Notes: a model not told the origin generated them from the sequence alone. A stretch of 43,227 nt of DNA from Lysobacterales bacterium (GCA_015655335.1 JAATFF010000151.1:1-43227); one strand, 5' to 3'. Shown: positions 25,001 to 32,977, numbered from the stretch's first letter. Made by a program: numbers and translations.

Positions 25001-25021
25001 GTGTGCACACATAGTGCACAC
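25001..25021. promoter_or_regulatory. Perfect inverted repeat near the far att-like site
   Basis: GTGTGCAC-ACATA-GTGCACAC, 40 bp from the att-like repeat at 25062. A second small dyad, GACCAC-GAG-GTGGTC, stands at 24950-24964. Both are in gene-free element DNA and may be operator or recombination accessory sites, or simply hairpins. Confidence 0.4.
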
Positions 25022-25047
25022 GCACCTTTGCAATCCACTGAAATATA

Positions 25048-25131
25048 TTATTTTTCTTCCCAATCCATCATCGGAGCGACGGACAGGTGCCAGGGTGCGG
25101 TAGATTCGGGATGAACGTAGCGGTCGATCAT
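25048..25131 (-). pseudogene. Displaced original dusA N-terminus
   Basis: ATG 25131 opens a 27-codon frame reading MIDRYVHPESTAPWH then LSVAPMMDW, the normal start of DusA, before running into element DNA (EEK) and TAA at 25050-25048. The LSVAPMMDW part is the att-like repeat at 25062-25091. The ATG lies five bases after the stop codon of the TMEM175-like gene, so dusA once followed that gene in an operon. The original translation start has been cut away from the body of dusA by the integration. Confidence 0.8.
25062..25091. other. att-like site at the far end of the element
   Basis: Sequence beginning AATCCATCATCGGAGCGACG; 26 of 30 bases equal those at 23031-23060. On the minus strand it encodes LSVAPMMDW of the stranded dusA start. 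The four differences are compatible with codon-level drift since integration, or with an element whose own copy differed from the start. Confidence 0.72.
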
Positions 25132-25136
25132 TGTCG

Positions 25137-25811
25137 CTATTGTCGCGGATCGGCGCTTTCCTGTGCGATGGCCTGTTCTTCTCGCTTGGCGGCGTTTTCC
25201 AGCCGCGCCGAAAACACGCGCCCCACAACGGCAATCAGCGTCATGAGAACAGCGGGAATTTTCATATGAAGGCTGTACAAGGCCAGCGCGCCGAACAGGG
25301 CCGTTACAAATCCCTCTTGCATCAGCCAGCTCCAGGCACGCGTTCTAGGCACGTCGGGCGCCAAATCGGCCACGAACGCCGCATAGCCCCAGCTCACGCC
25401 TAGACAGGCGTAGATGGCCGCAAGGGAAAGCGCGTAAAGAAGCATGCCCTGTGGTGTCCCCGCGAAATCGCCAGAAAGCATCACACGGATCACTACCGGC
25501 GTCAGCGCAACCAGGCTTAGCAGCAGCAGGGTGAGCAATGTCAACGGCAGGTCTACGGCACGCAAGTGGGCCAGCGCGCGGCGATGATGTATCCATACGC
25601 CGCCGATGATGAAGAAGCTCAGAAAATAGGTCAGCAGCGGTGCTGTCCAAACCTGCGCGAGGCTGGCGCCGGGCGGTGTTTCCGGTCGAAGCTCCACCGC
25701 CGACAATGTCATGGCGATGGCAAAAACGCCGTCGGAAAGCATCACCAATCGGTCGAAGTGACGCTGAAAAACGTGATGCCCCCTCACGTGCAACGGGCCA
25801 CCTGTGTCCAT
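25137..25811 (-). CDS. TMEM175-family (DUF1211) potassium channel-like protein
   Basis: A 224-residue membrane protein with six hydrophobic segments. Helix 1 carries RLVMLSDGVFAIAMTLSAVEL (about 20-40), the signature of TMEM175 channels, whose F-S-D motif lines the pore; here Phe is Leu in the first position. Bacterial TMEM175 channels are tetramers of one six-helix unit and conduct potassium. ATG 25811 is preceded by GGGAGG; the open frame extends 33 codons upstream without family features. It probably once shared a transcript with dusA, whose original start is five bases downstream. Confidence 0.8.
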   Translation of the reverse strand: MDTGGPLHVRGHHVFQRHFDRLVMLSDGVFAIAMTLSAVELRPETPPGASLAQVWTAPLLTYFLSFFIIGGVWIHHRRALAHLRAVDLPLTLLTLLLLSLVALTPVVIRVMLSGDFAGTPQGMLLYALSLAAIYACLGVSWGYAAFVADLAPDVPRTRAWSWLMQEGFVTALFGALALYSLHMKIPAVLMTLIAVVGRVFSARLENAAKREEQAIAQESADPRQ

Positions 25812-26016
25812 GCAACCTCCCTTGTCGTTGACCCGCCCATGATGCCCCAGAATGCCGCAGCCAGCGCAGATTCCTCGGATCGCGTAAAATACTTTGCGGC
25901 CGCTCCCCAACGCGGCACTCGCCAGGCCCAGCGGCGCTCTGCCCTTCCCACGCGAGTTTCACTGTCGATGTTCAGTGAACGCCCTCCCTACGCAACGATC
26001 CGAGACGACAATCACC

Positions 26017-26793
26017 ATGGTGGCTTTGGCGACCGAGCAAGTAATCGACGTTCAGCACTGGAACGACAGCCTCTTCAGTTTCCGCACCACGCGCGATCCG
26101 GGCTTCCGTTTCGACAGCGGACAATTCGTGATGATCGGCCTGGAGGTGGACGGCCGTCCGCTGATGCGCGCGTATTCGATCGCCAGCGCCAGTTGGGAAG
26201 AACATCTGGAGTTCTTCTCGATCAAGGTGCAGAACGGTCCGCTGACCTCGCGCCTGCAACATCTGAAACCCGGCGACAGCATCACCGTCAGTCGCAAGCC
26301 AACGGGTACGCTGGTGCTTACCGACCTCAAACCGGGCAAGCATCTTTACCTGCTCGGCACTGGCACCGGCCTTACGCCGTTCATGAGCATCATCCGCGAT
26401 CCGGAAACCTACGAGCGCTACGAGAAGATCGTGCTGGCTCACGGCGTGCGCAACATCAATGATCTTGCCTACGCCGACTACGTGCAAAACGAACTGCCGC
26501 AGCACGATTACCTCGGCGAGCTGGTACGCGAAAAGCTGATCTATTACCCCACCGTCACGCGTGAAGCGTTCCGCAACCGTGGTCGCATCACCGACAATAT
26601 CGTCGATGGGGCGATGAGTCAGGCTATCGGGCTTCCGCCGCTCAATCCCGAGACCGACCGCCTGATGCTGTGCGGCAGTCCCGCGATGCTCGACGATCTA
26701 TGCGCCTTGCTCGATGCGCGCGGATTCCACGCATCGCCGCGTACGCGCGAACCGGGCGATTACGTGATCGAGCGGGCATTCGTGGAGAAGTGA
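26017..26793 (+). CDS. fpr: Ferredoxin--NADP+ reductase
   Basis: FAD flavoenzyme of 258 residues exchanging electrons between NADPH and ferredoxin or flavodoxin. The FAD domain shows FDSGQFVMIGLEV and RAYSIASASWEEHLEFFSI near 52-71, and the NADP domain shows LYLLGTGTGLTPFMSIIRD near 110-128 and LMLCGSPAML. It ends VIERAFVEK, the short aromatic-containing C-terminus of the bacterial Fpr class. ATG 26017 is the most likely start; the open frame continues upstream but the family begins near here. Divergent from the TMEM175-like gene. Confidence 0.9.
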   Translation: MVALATEQVIDVQHWNDSLFSFRTTRDPGFRFDSGQFVMIGLEVDGRPLMRAYSIASASWEEHLEFFSIKVQNGPLTSRLQHLKPGDSITVSRKPTGTLVLTDLKPGKHLYLLGTGTGLTPFMSIIRDPETYERYEKIVLAHGVRNINDLAYADYVQNELPQHDYLGELVREKLIYYPTVTREAFRNRGRITDNIVDGAMSQAIGLPPLNPETDRLMLCGSPAMLDDLCALLDARGFHASPRTREPGDYVIERAFVEK

Positions 26794-26798
26794 TGGAG

Positions 26799-27452
26799 CT
26801 AGTCGCGAACGCGACCTTTTCCTTCGTTATCCCAATAACCAAACACCCGCCGCGCAATCAGCTTGTACAGCCGCTTACCCGTGGCGCGCCACAAACGCGA
26901 ATGCAAAGCGGGCGTTTTCAGCATGGCGTATTGGCGCGCGCTGAGTGCGTGCGCACAATACGTTCGCTTGTGCTTGAGCAGATGACGCAAGTCTTCGCGC
27001 GCCAGCAATCGGAATAGACGTCCGCGCCTGCCGCGTGTCCAGGCGATCTGGAAATCGACCAAGGCGGGGCGTCCATCGGTACGCACCAGCCAGTTCGGCT
27101 CTTTGGCCAGATCGTTATGCACGATGCCGCGACGATGCAGTTGTGCGAGCAGGCGCAGTGCGTCGCGGTAATAGGACGGTTCACGCGGCTGCGCCTGTTG
27201 CATCGGTTGGCCTGCGATATAGCCGCGCAAGAGTTCCTGACCATTCCACCCCCATAGCGACGGCACCCCATCCACCCCTTCGAGCTTTGCCAGCGCACGG
27301 GCCTCGCGCGCAGCGGCGCGGCGCGCGAAGGTCCGCGCCCACCAACGCGCTGCACGGATATCGCGACGGATCATCCGCACGCCATCGCGCTCGACGATCT
27401 CGATACGGCCGAGTTCATCGGCTTTGAGCAGGATGGAATCGACGTTTGACAC
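26799..27452 (-). CDS. RIO-like / lipopolysaccharide-kinase-like protein kinase
   Basis: A protein of about 217 residues with a compact kinase core. The catalytic loop is IVHNDLAKEPN (110-120) with D114 and N120. The metal-binding motif is DFQ (133-135) in place of DFG, as in RIO and Kdo-kinase-like families. Residues 137-165 are Arg-rich (WTRGRRGRLFRLLAREDLR). The substrate is unknown; phosphorylation of a lipid A core sugar or a small protein is possible. No in-frame ATG exists, so GTG 27452 (VSNVDSILLKADELG) was chosen; the start is uncertain. It is convergent with fpr, only five bases apart. Confidence 0.7.
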   Translation of the reverse strand: MSNVDSILLKADELGRIEIVERDGVRMIRRDIRAARWWARTFARRAAAREARALAKLEGVDGVPSLWGWNGQELLRGYIAGQPMQQAQPREPSYYRDALRLLAQLHRRGIVHNDLAKEPNWLVRTDGRPALVDFQIAWTRGRRGRLFRLLAREDLRHLLKHKRTYCAHALSARQYAMLKTPALHSRLWRATGKRLYKLIARRVFGYWDNEGKGRVRD

Positions 27453-27559
27453 AAACCTACCGATGAAAGGATGAGGAATAGCTTGTCGGCGCACATCGCG
27501 GCGACGGACTATTGTGGCCGATCCGCGGCAATGCCGCCGCCCCGGAAACACGGATCGCC

Positions 27560-28042
27560 ATGTTGGATATCGCCCTCTACGTATTGGCCGGCGCTTTGAT
27601 CGTCGGTGGATTGATCGGGGCCGTGCTCCCCACGCTGCCCGGCATCCCGATGATCTTCGGCGGGATTTGGCTGGCTGCCGCCGTCGATGGCTACCGGCAT
27701 CTGGGTGCAGGCTGGCTTATTGGGCTAGGTGCGCTGGCCGCTCTGGGCGTATTGATGGATTTCATTGCCGCGGCCATCGGTGCAAAACGCGTCGGCGCCA
27801 GCAAACAAGCGGTATGGGGCGCCACCATCGGCACCTTTGCCGGTCTCTTCTTTGGCCTGCCAGGACTGATCCTCGGACCGTTTGCAGGCGCATTACTGGG
27901 GGAGTTCACGTCGAGCAAAAGCGTGTTGCGTTCCGCACACGTGGGCCTCGGCACATGGCTCGGCCTACTGTTCGGCGTCTTGGTGAAACTAGTGATTTCG
28001 CTGATGTTGGTTGGATTGTTCGGCTTCGCCATGCTGCTGTGA
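27560..28042 (+). CDS. DUF456 family membrane protein
   Basis: A 160-residue, Gly-rich integral membrane protein with four or five hydrophobic segments. The pattern GLIGAVLPTLPGIPMIFGGI (20-39) and the downstream GLFFGLPGLILGPFAGALLGEF are the repeated P-G-x-P/G-P-x-x-G signatures of DUF456. The function of the family is unknown. ATG 27560 starts just before the first helix. Divergent from the kinase gene. Confidence 0.85.
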   Translation: MLDIALYVLAGALIVGGLIGAVLPTLPGIPMIFGGIWLAAAVDGYRHLGAGWLIGLGALAALGVLMDFIAAAIGAKRVGASKQAVWGATIGTFAGLFFGLPGLILGPFAGALLGEFTSSKSVLRSAHVGLGTWLGLLFGVLVKLVISLMLVGLFGFAMLL

Positions 28043-28176
28043 AGACGCCTCAACTTTGGATATGTAACGCGCGGCATGGGCATGCTTGCGACCCATGACG
28101 AAGGCATCTCGACCACCGACTAGCGCGATGTGATCACCGCCGGCTTTTTCATCGACAAGATCTTTGCGCAAAACGG

Positions 28177-28845
28177 TTAGGCTGGCACGTCCGGAATCAC
28201 GTAGAAAAACACGGCGAGGAATTGCAGCACGCTTCCGGCCAGCACAAAGAAGTGCCATATCGAGTGATGATAAGGCAGCCGTCGCCAGAGATAGAACGGC
28301 ACGCCCAAGGTATAGGCAGCGCCACCGGCAAGCAGCAACACCATGCCGCCCGTTTGCAGATGTGCAAGCAGCGGTCGAAACGCAACGATGCCCACCCAGC
28401 CCATGGCGATGTACAAGAGCACCGCAAAACGGTGATAGCGCTTGAGCATGCCGAGCTCCAACGCACTGCCGAGCAGCGCCAGACTCCACACAATCCCAAA
28501 CAGACTCCAGCCCCAGGCGCCGCGCAAGGCAATCAGCGTGAAAGGCGTATACGTGCCGGCGATCAGCAAAAAAATCGCAATGTGATCCATCGTGCGCAGT
28601 ACGCGTCGCGCCGATTCGCCACGGATCGTGTGATAGAGCGTCGAGGCGGTATACAAAAGGATCAGCGATATACCGTACACCGCGCTCGCCAGCACATCGC
28701 TCGCTGTGCCCGCAACGGCGGTATGCGCAACCAGGATGGCGAGTCCGGCAATACTCAGCAGAATGCCAATGCCATGAATGACACTGCTGGCGAGCTCATC
28801 ACCAAAACCGTAACGCGGAAGCGCTCCGTCGACCGCTGCAGACAT
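28177..28845 (-). CDS. Hemolysin III / YqfA-type membrane protein (PAQR-like)
   Basis: A 222-residue seven-helix protein. Family residues are visible in YGFGDELASSVIHGIG, TASTLYHTIRGESARRVLRTMDH (the S-x-x-x-H and H of the putative metal site) and PYHHSIWHFFVLAGSVLQF near the C-terminus (the third His site). It is the bacterial branch of the PAQR/hemolysin III superfamily, thought to be metal-dependent hydrolases. True haemolytic activity is not implied. AGGAG stands nine bases before ATG 28845. Confidence 0.9.
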   Translation of the reverse strand: MSAAVDGALPRYGFGDELASSVIHGIGILLSIAGLAILVAHTAVAGTASDVLASAVYGISLILLYTASTLYHTIRGESARRVLRTMDHIAIFLLIAGTYTPFTLIALRGAWGWSLFGIVWSLALLGSALELGMLKRYHRFAVLLYIAMGWVGIVAFRPLLAHLQTGGMVLLLAGGAAYTLGVPFYLWRRLPYHHSIWHFFVLAGSVLQFLAVFFYVIPDVPA

Positions 28846-28932
28846 GCCTACCACTCCTGGCCGGCTCGATGATTCATCGAGCGAAGCCAACACGTTAACC
28901 CTTCGCCCGCGCATCGCCTAATGGAAAGTGCA

Positions 28933-29382
28933 TCACGGCTCGATGATGAACGCACCGAAAGCAATACCGATATTCCATCCGCGCCCTCGCCCGCTCAACG
29001 CCAGGCCAACATTGCCCTTGGTCAATACCTGGCTGTCCGCACTGGCCTGCGCACCGGCGTGCGCTTCGGCCGCCGCGTAGTGTCCCAATACCTCGTGGAT
29101 GTTGTAGACGCCGGTAAAGCTGCCGCGACCGTCGTCGACTTCCGTCTTGCCGAAGGTCAGACCACCGCCTTTCGCGCGGATATGCACATGCATGCTCTGC
29201 CCGTTGCTGCAGGTGACGGTGCCGCTGCCGGTGGCGGTCTTGTAGAACACCGACCAACCGGACAATTGGAAGTGCATCCGGCAATCGATATTCGGGCCGG
29301 CATGCGCGGGCGTCACGCTACCCCATCCGGCCAAGCAAAGTACCGCAGCCCCTACCCATTTCATGATGCGTGTCGTTTTCAT
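28933..29382 (-). CDS. Conserved secreted protein of unknown function
   Basis: A 149-residue exported protein. The signal peptide covers 1-29 (ending TPAHA). Two cysteines (C34 and C59) may form a disulfide. The mature domain is Gly-rich and beta-like (AKGGGLTFGKTEVDDGRGSF, then NIHEVLGHYAAAEAHAGAQA), ending GIAFGAFIIEP, a pattern somewhat like SYLF or DUF1134 periplasmic proteins, but no firm assignment is possible. ATG 29382 gives the signal peptide; the longer upstream frame does not look coding. Confidence 0.75.
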   Translation of the reverse strand: MKTTRIMKWVGAAVLCLAGWGSVTPAHAGPNIDCRMHFQLSGWSVFYKTATGSGTVTCSNGQSMHVHIRAKGGGLTFGKTEVDDGRGSFTGVYNIHEVLGHYAAAEAHAGAQASADSQVLTKGNVGLALSGRGRGWNIGIAFGAFIIEP

Positions 29383-29439
29383 CGGTCGGTTCTCTGTTGG
29401 CCAATAGCGGTGGATTGTCGCAAAGAGCGGCGCTCCGGT

Positions 29440-29568
29440 TTCGTGAAGGCAGTCATCACAAGGCGTGCACGCCTCGTCAAGCCGCATCTCGGCAGAATAC
29501 CTGTCACGGACATCGCCTCCCCGATGTCCGTAATCCTGCAGCCCCGCAGCTCTTGCGGGGTTTTTTTT
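29440..29568 (+). ncRNA. Candidate small RNA or transcription attenuator upstream of tonB
   Basis: The 336-bp gap 29383-29718 has no gene, but its plus strand holds three stem-loops in a row. These are AGGCG-TGCA-CGCCT (29461-29474), a perfect nine-bp stem CGGACATCG/CGATGTCCG with the loop CCTCCC (29507-29530), and an intrinsic terminator (29542-29568). No plus-strand gene lies upstream that would need a terminator. The CCTCCC loop is complementary to Shine-Dalgarno sequences, like the C-rich loops of sX13-type sRNAs. It may be a free sRNA or a terminating leader for tonB, 150 bp downstream. The 5' end is unknown. Confidence 0.5.
29542..29568 (+). terminator. Rho-independent terminator upstream of tonB
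   Basis: Stem CCCCGCA/TGCGGGG, loop GCTCT, then eight T. It is one of the strongest terminators in the window and has no coding gene in front of it on the same strand. Confidence 0.9.
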
Positions 29569-29718
29569 GGTCCAACGACTTTTGAAACCGTTTGGACGGC
29601 TATTGCGCAAGCCACCGCGATAGGCATAGGCTGAAGCTGCGTCCTCCACGATCCCCCTGTGTCCCCACACAGCGTGCCCAGGCGCATCACAATCCACATC
29701 GCCGTCAGGAGGTCGCTT

Positions 29719-30387
29719 ATGCCGTCCGCAAGCCTGGCTGTTGCTCAACGTGTGCACCCGAATCCGGTGCGTATCACCGCGCTTAGCGTGGCTATTACCC
29801 TTAACCTTGCCGCTTTATTGTTCGCCATGCGGCCGTTGGCGCCGCAGATTGCCACCGCGTTTGAAACGGTAAAGGTCGAAACCGTGCGCTTTATCGACCC
29901 GCCGCCCAAAGTGCTGCCGGTGCCGGATCTCGTGGTGAAACCGCTGACAAAACCGACGCCGGTCACCGCCCCGGTGCGCCAGCCGATCACTCACACTCAG
30001 CCTGTCACCCAACCTGTCGTGACGACACCCACGACCACCGAGCCGTCGCTAAACAGCAAGCCCGCAACACCGCCATCGACGACGACTGCACCGACAACCA
30101 TAGCTCCCGGTGTCGTGTCGCTGGCTTATCGAGCCTCGCCGCTGCGCTTTCCCGCGCAAGCGGCCCGGCAGCGCATGCAAGGCACCGTGTTGCTACGCGT
30201 GCTGGTGGATGAAAACGGCAAGCCGATCGATGTCGTGATCGAGCACAGCAGCGGCTACACCTTGCTCGACAAAAGTGCTCGGGAACAGGTCTTGGCGAGT
30301 TGGCAATTCCAGCCTGCGGTCATGGATGGCCACGCGGTACGGGCATGGGCGCGCGTACCGGTAAATTTTGCGTTACAGGAACTTTGA
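29719..30387 (+). CDS. TonB-family energy transducer protein
   Basis: A 222-residue protein spanning the periplasm. It has a short cytoplasmic start, a membrane anchor (about 19-40, ITALSVAITLNLAALLFAM), a Pro/Thr/Val-rich stretch (60-130, with PTPVTAPVRQPITHTQPVTQ) and the C-terminal TonB domain (140-222, PLRFPAQAARQRMQGTVLLR, then ARVPVNFALQ). TonB passes proton-motive force from ExbB-ExbD to outer-membrane receptors. No exbBD genes are next to it, so it is probably one of several TonB homologues. AGGAGG precedes ATG 29719. Confidence 0.88.
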   Translation: MPSASLAVAQRVHPNPVRITALSVAITLNLAALLFAMRPLAPQIATAFETVKVETVRFIDPPPKVLPVPDLVVKPLTKPTPVTAPVRQPITHTQPVTQPVVTTPTTTEPSLNSKPATPPSTTTAPTTIAPGVVSLAYRASPLRFPAQAARQRMQGTVLLRVLVDENGKPIDVVIEHSSGYTLLDKSAREQVLASWQFQPAVMDGHAVRAWARVPVNFALQEL

Positions 30388-30430
30388 CGCGGCGGTATGG
30401 GCCGTGACGGTATAGGCATTCAGGGATCGG

Positions 30431-30463
30431 GACCCGGCCAGCGGCCAGCGACTGGACCGGGTC
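30431..30463. terminator. Hairpin between tonB and the small membrane-protein gene
   Basis: GACCCGG-CCAG pairs with CTGG-A-CCGGGTC, 11 bp with one bulge, in the 104-bp gap between the convergent genes. There is no T tract. Confidence 0.45.
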
Positions 30464-30491
30464 TCGCTCCGCGGCTACCGCAAGAATGGGT

Positions 30492-30782
30492 TTAGCGCGA
30501 CACCGGCGGCGCCACGGCCGCTGGTCGGCGTGCGATATGCGCAATGGCCCAGATCAGCCCGAACAGCAGCAACGCCGGCAAGCACAACGGCAGCAACGAC
30601 AAGGCCACCACTGGCAGCACCAGCAACATCACCAGGCCGCCAACAAACAGCCCAACGGCGCCTGCAAGAAGACTGAACAAGCCGCCGATCAATCCAAAGG
30701 TCAGCTTGAAGATCAGGCCAATCACCGACCCGACGATCCACAGCGCGCCCACCATCACCATTATCAACATCAACTCGATCAT
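30492..30782 (-). CDS. Small hydrophobic membrane protein
   Basis: A 96-residue protein that is almost wholly hydrophobic, with three predicted membrane segments (about 4-22, 26-46 and 50-84) and a short basic, Ala/Pro-rich tail. It has no recognisable domain. GGAG stands nine bases before ATG 30782, supporting expression. Similar tiny membrane proteins are common in the order; the role is unknown. Confidence 0.65.
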   Translation of the reverse strand: MIELMLIMVMVGALWIVGSVIGLIFKLTFGLIGGLFSLLAGAVGLFVGGLVMLLVLPVVALSLLPLCLPALLLFGLIWAIAHIARRPAAVAPPVSR

Positions 30783-30987
30783 GTCCGTTTCTCCGACGTC
30801 GGCCTTACGGTCAGATGCGCCCTGCCTCGTGAAGGTTTAAGGCGTGCCATAAGCTTAGGCCGATAGAGCCTGTCGTCCATGCTTCGGAAGTCACGGTTGA
30901 ACCCTCAGCGCGGGCCCTTACGTCTTACGTCCACTTAACGATGGGCATGCTCCACTGCCCGCCATCTACGGTCTGCCTACGAAGTTT

Positions 30988-31566
30988 ATGCGTACATACC
31001 GCCACAGTCTCAAAGCGTTACGTGATGCCGCACTCGCGCATACGCTCGAAAAAAATCCGGACCTCGCCTCGCTCGCTCGCGAACTTGGCAGCATCATTCA
31101 TCGTGATGCGCAGGCGCTTGCCGATGGCCTTTCCGATCTGCGTCACCACAATCGCGGTTTCGAGCGCTGGCTGCTCGGACGGCGCGGCCGCCCTGGCGTG
31201 AGCGTGCTGGTGATGGCGTGGCCGCCCGGATACACCACGCCTTCACACGACCACGCCGGTTTGTGGGGCATCGAATTGAGCATGTACGGTGCACTGGAAG
31301 TGGAGTCGTGGTCGCGCGCGTCCACGTCCGAAGCATGGCAGCTGCGTGGACGCGATTGGCTGGGCCCGGGCGACGCCACATGGTTCGATGCCGATACGCA
31401 TTACATGCATCGCTGCCGCAATCTTTCGCGTCAGGAAACAGCGCTGACACTGCACATCTATGGTGGCGATCTCGAGGATTACGCCACCTACGAGCCGGTG
31501 GAGTCCGAACCCTTCTGGCAGAGCCAGTCGCAGCGCGCAAGGATTGCCGGTCCTCTCCGCGTCTGA
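30988..31566 (+). CDS. Cysteine dioxygenase family protein (cupin)
   Basis: A 192-residue non-haem iron enzyme of the cupin fold, oxidising a thiol such as L-cysteine or 3-mercaptopropionate to the sulfinate. The iron ligands are H87 and H89 in PSHDHAGLWG and H156 in LTLHIYGGD; Y158 corresponds to the catalytic Tyr. As in other bacterial members, the eukaryotic cross-linked Cys is missing (Gly here). It begins a same-strand run with an FAD oxidoreductase 43 bp downstream and a cardiolipin synthase after that. Confidence 0.85.
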   Translation: MRTYRHSLKALRDAALAHTLEKNPDLASLARELGSIIHRDAQALADGLSDLRHHNRGFERWLLGRRGRPGVSVLVMAWPPGYTTPSHDHAGLWGIELSMYGALEVESWSRASTSEAWQLRGRDWLGPGDATWFDADTHYMHRCRNLSRQETALTLHIYGGDLEDYATYEPVESEPFWQSQSQRARIAGPLRV

Positions 31567-31609
31567 TATCAAAACACGTTCAGCCTCACCCGCAATCTTA
31601 AGGAATGAC

Positions 31610-32977
31610 ATGTTTCGACGGGTCGCCATCATCGGCGGCGGCGCCGCAGGGGCCACGCTGCTCAGCGAATTGCTTGAACGCCCTGTGATGCAACCGCTGC
31701 ACCTGGACTGGTATACCGGCGGCGGTACACCGGGTCGAGGTGTCGCCTATGGCACGCGATCGGAACGGCATCTGCTGAATGTGCGTGCCGCGTCGATGGG
31801 CATGTTCGCCAGTCGCCCGGGCGGCTTCCTGGAGCACATGCAAAGGCGCGACCCGAGCATTTCCGGTACGGATTTTTTGCCGCGTTGCTGGTACGGAGAC
31901 TATCTGGAGGCCGAAACCGCCAACACGCTGGCCCGCGCCAAAGAGCGTGGCCACGATGTGCGCATCGTGCCGTATGAAGTCGACGCCATGGTGCCTGAGA
32001 ATGACGGCGTGACGTTGTTCCAGGGCGAATCCACCACGCGCGTCGACGCTGCGGTGCTGGCGCTGGGCGCACTGGCGCCGCGCCCACTTTCCGGCGTTGA
32101 CGATGCCGCACTCGCCAGCGGCCGCTACGTCACCATGCCGTGGCCCCTGCTCGCAGATGTGAAACCGGACACGCAAGCACATAACGTACTGATCATCGGC
32201 CTGGGCCTGACAGCGGTCGATGTATTGCTCGAACTTGCGGCGAAATGGCCGAATGCGCATTTCACCGCTATATCGCGCCATGGCATGTTGCCGGAAGTGC
32301 ATCAATTTAGCGCCTCGACGCCGTATGAAGACAGCGCCGAACTGATCGAGACCATGCGCGACGCGCCGGATATCCGTACCTGGATGCATCTGGTGCGCGA
32401 GGCGATAGCGCATAGCGACGATTGGCGCAGCGTCATCGACAGCCTGCGTCCGCATACCTCGTCGCTGTGGCAGCTGTTGTCCCGTGCCGACCGTGCGCGC
32501 TTTCTGCGTCATTCGCGCTGGATGTGGGAACGTGCGCGTCATCGCATGGCGCCGCAAGTCGCCAAATCCATCGAGGCCCTGGAACAGCAAGGACGGCTGC
32601 AGCGCCTGCGCGGCCACATGCATGACGTCGTACTCACGGATCGTGGTTTGCAGATGACCTTCGTGCCCAAAGGCGACACGTCGGAACGCACGTTCGAAGC
32701 AGACCTGATCATTCAGAGCACCGGCCTGGAAACCGACGTGCGCCGCACGCAACACACCTTGTTGCAGCAACTGATGACCAACGGCCATATTCGTTCCGAC
32801 CCCTTCGGCCTGGGTGTCGATGCCGCTCCGGATGGTCGGCTGCTGCATAACAGCAGCGCATGGCCACGACTCTTCGCCATCGGCAGCATGCTGCGCGGCA
32901 CGCTGTGGGAATCCACTGCCATGCCGGAGATCCGCCAGCAAGCGCGGCAGCTCGCCGATCACCTTCTGGCCGACTGA
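31610..32977 (+). CDS. FAD/NAD(P)-binding oxidoreductase
   Basis: A 455-residue two-dinucleotide flavoprotein. The FAD fold starts at once (RRVAIIGGGAAGATLLSELL), followed by PGRGVAYGTRSERHLLNVRA, the hallmark of the FAD-NAD(P)-binding (NAD_binding_9, HpaO-like) family. A second Rossmann motif lies near 194-206 (VLIIGLGLTAVDVLLEL). The C-terminal GSMLRGTLWESTAMPEIRQQA is typical of the group. The substrate is unknown; the cysteine dioxygenase gene just upstream hints at sulfur metabolism. AAGGA precedes ATG 31610. Confidence 0.85.
   Translation: MFRRVAIIGGGAAGATLLSELLERPVMQPLHLDWYTGGGTPGRGVAYGTRSERHLLNVRAASMGMFASRPGGFLEHMQRRDPSISGTDFLPRCWYGDYLEAETANTLARAKERGHDVRIVPYEVDAMVPENDGVTLFQGESTTRVDAAVLALGALAPRPLSGVDDAALASGRYVTMPWPLLADVKPDTQAHNVLIIGLGLTAVDVLLELAAKWPNAHFTAISRHGMLPEVHQFSASTPYEDSAELIETMRDAPDIRTWMHLVREAIAHSDDWRSVIDSLRPHTSSLWQLLSRADRARFLRHSRWMWERARHRMAPQVAKSIEALEQQGRLQRLRGHMHDVVLTDRGLQMTFVPKGDTSERTFEADLIIQSTGLETDVRRTQHTLLQQLMTNGHIRSDPFGLGVDAAPDGRLLHNSSAWPRLFAIGSMLRGTLWESTAMPEIRQQARQLADHLLAD

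Larger units (their letters stand above)
23031..25091. mobile_element. Remnant of an integrative element inserted in dusA
   Basis: About 2 kb bounded by two att-like repeats (23031-23060 and 25062-25091). Inside are the N-terminal half of a tyrosine integrase directly next to one boundary, a CPBP-family membrane protease gene, and non-coding DNA with strong inverted repeats. The original dusA N-terminus lies outside the far repeat. Parts of the interior are clearly more A/T-rich than the flanks (around 25041-25060). No replication, structural or transfer genes remain, so it is a decayed prophage or island and cannot excise by itself. Confidence 0.75.
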
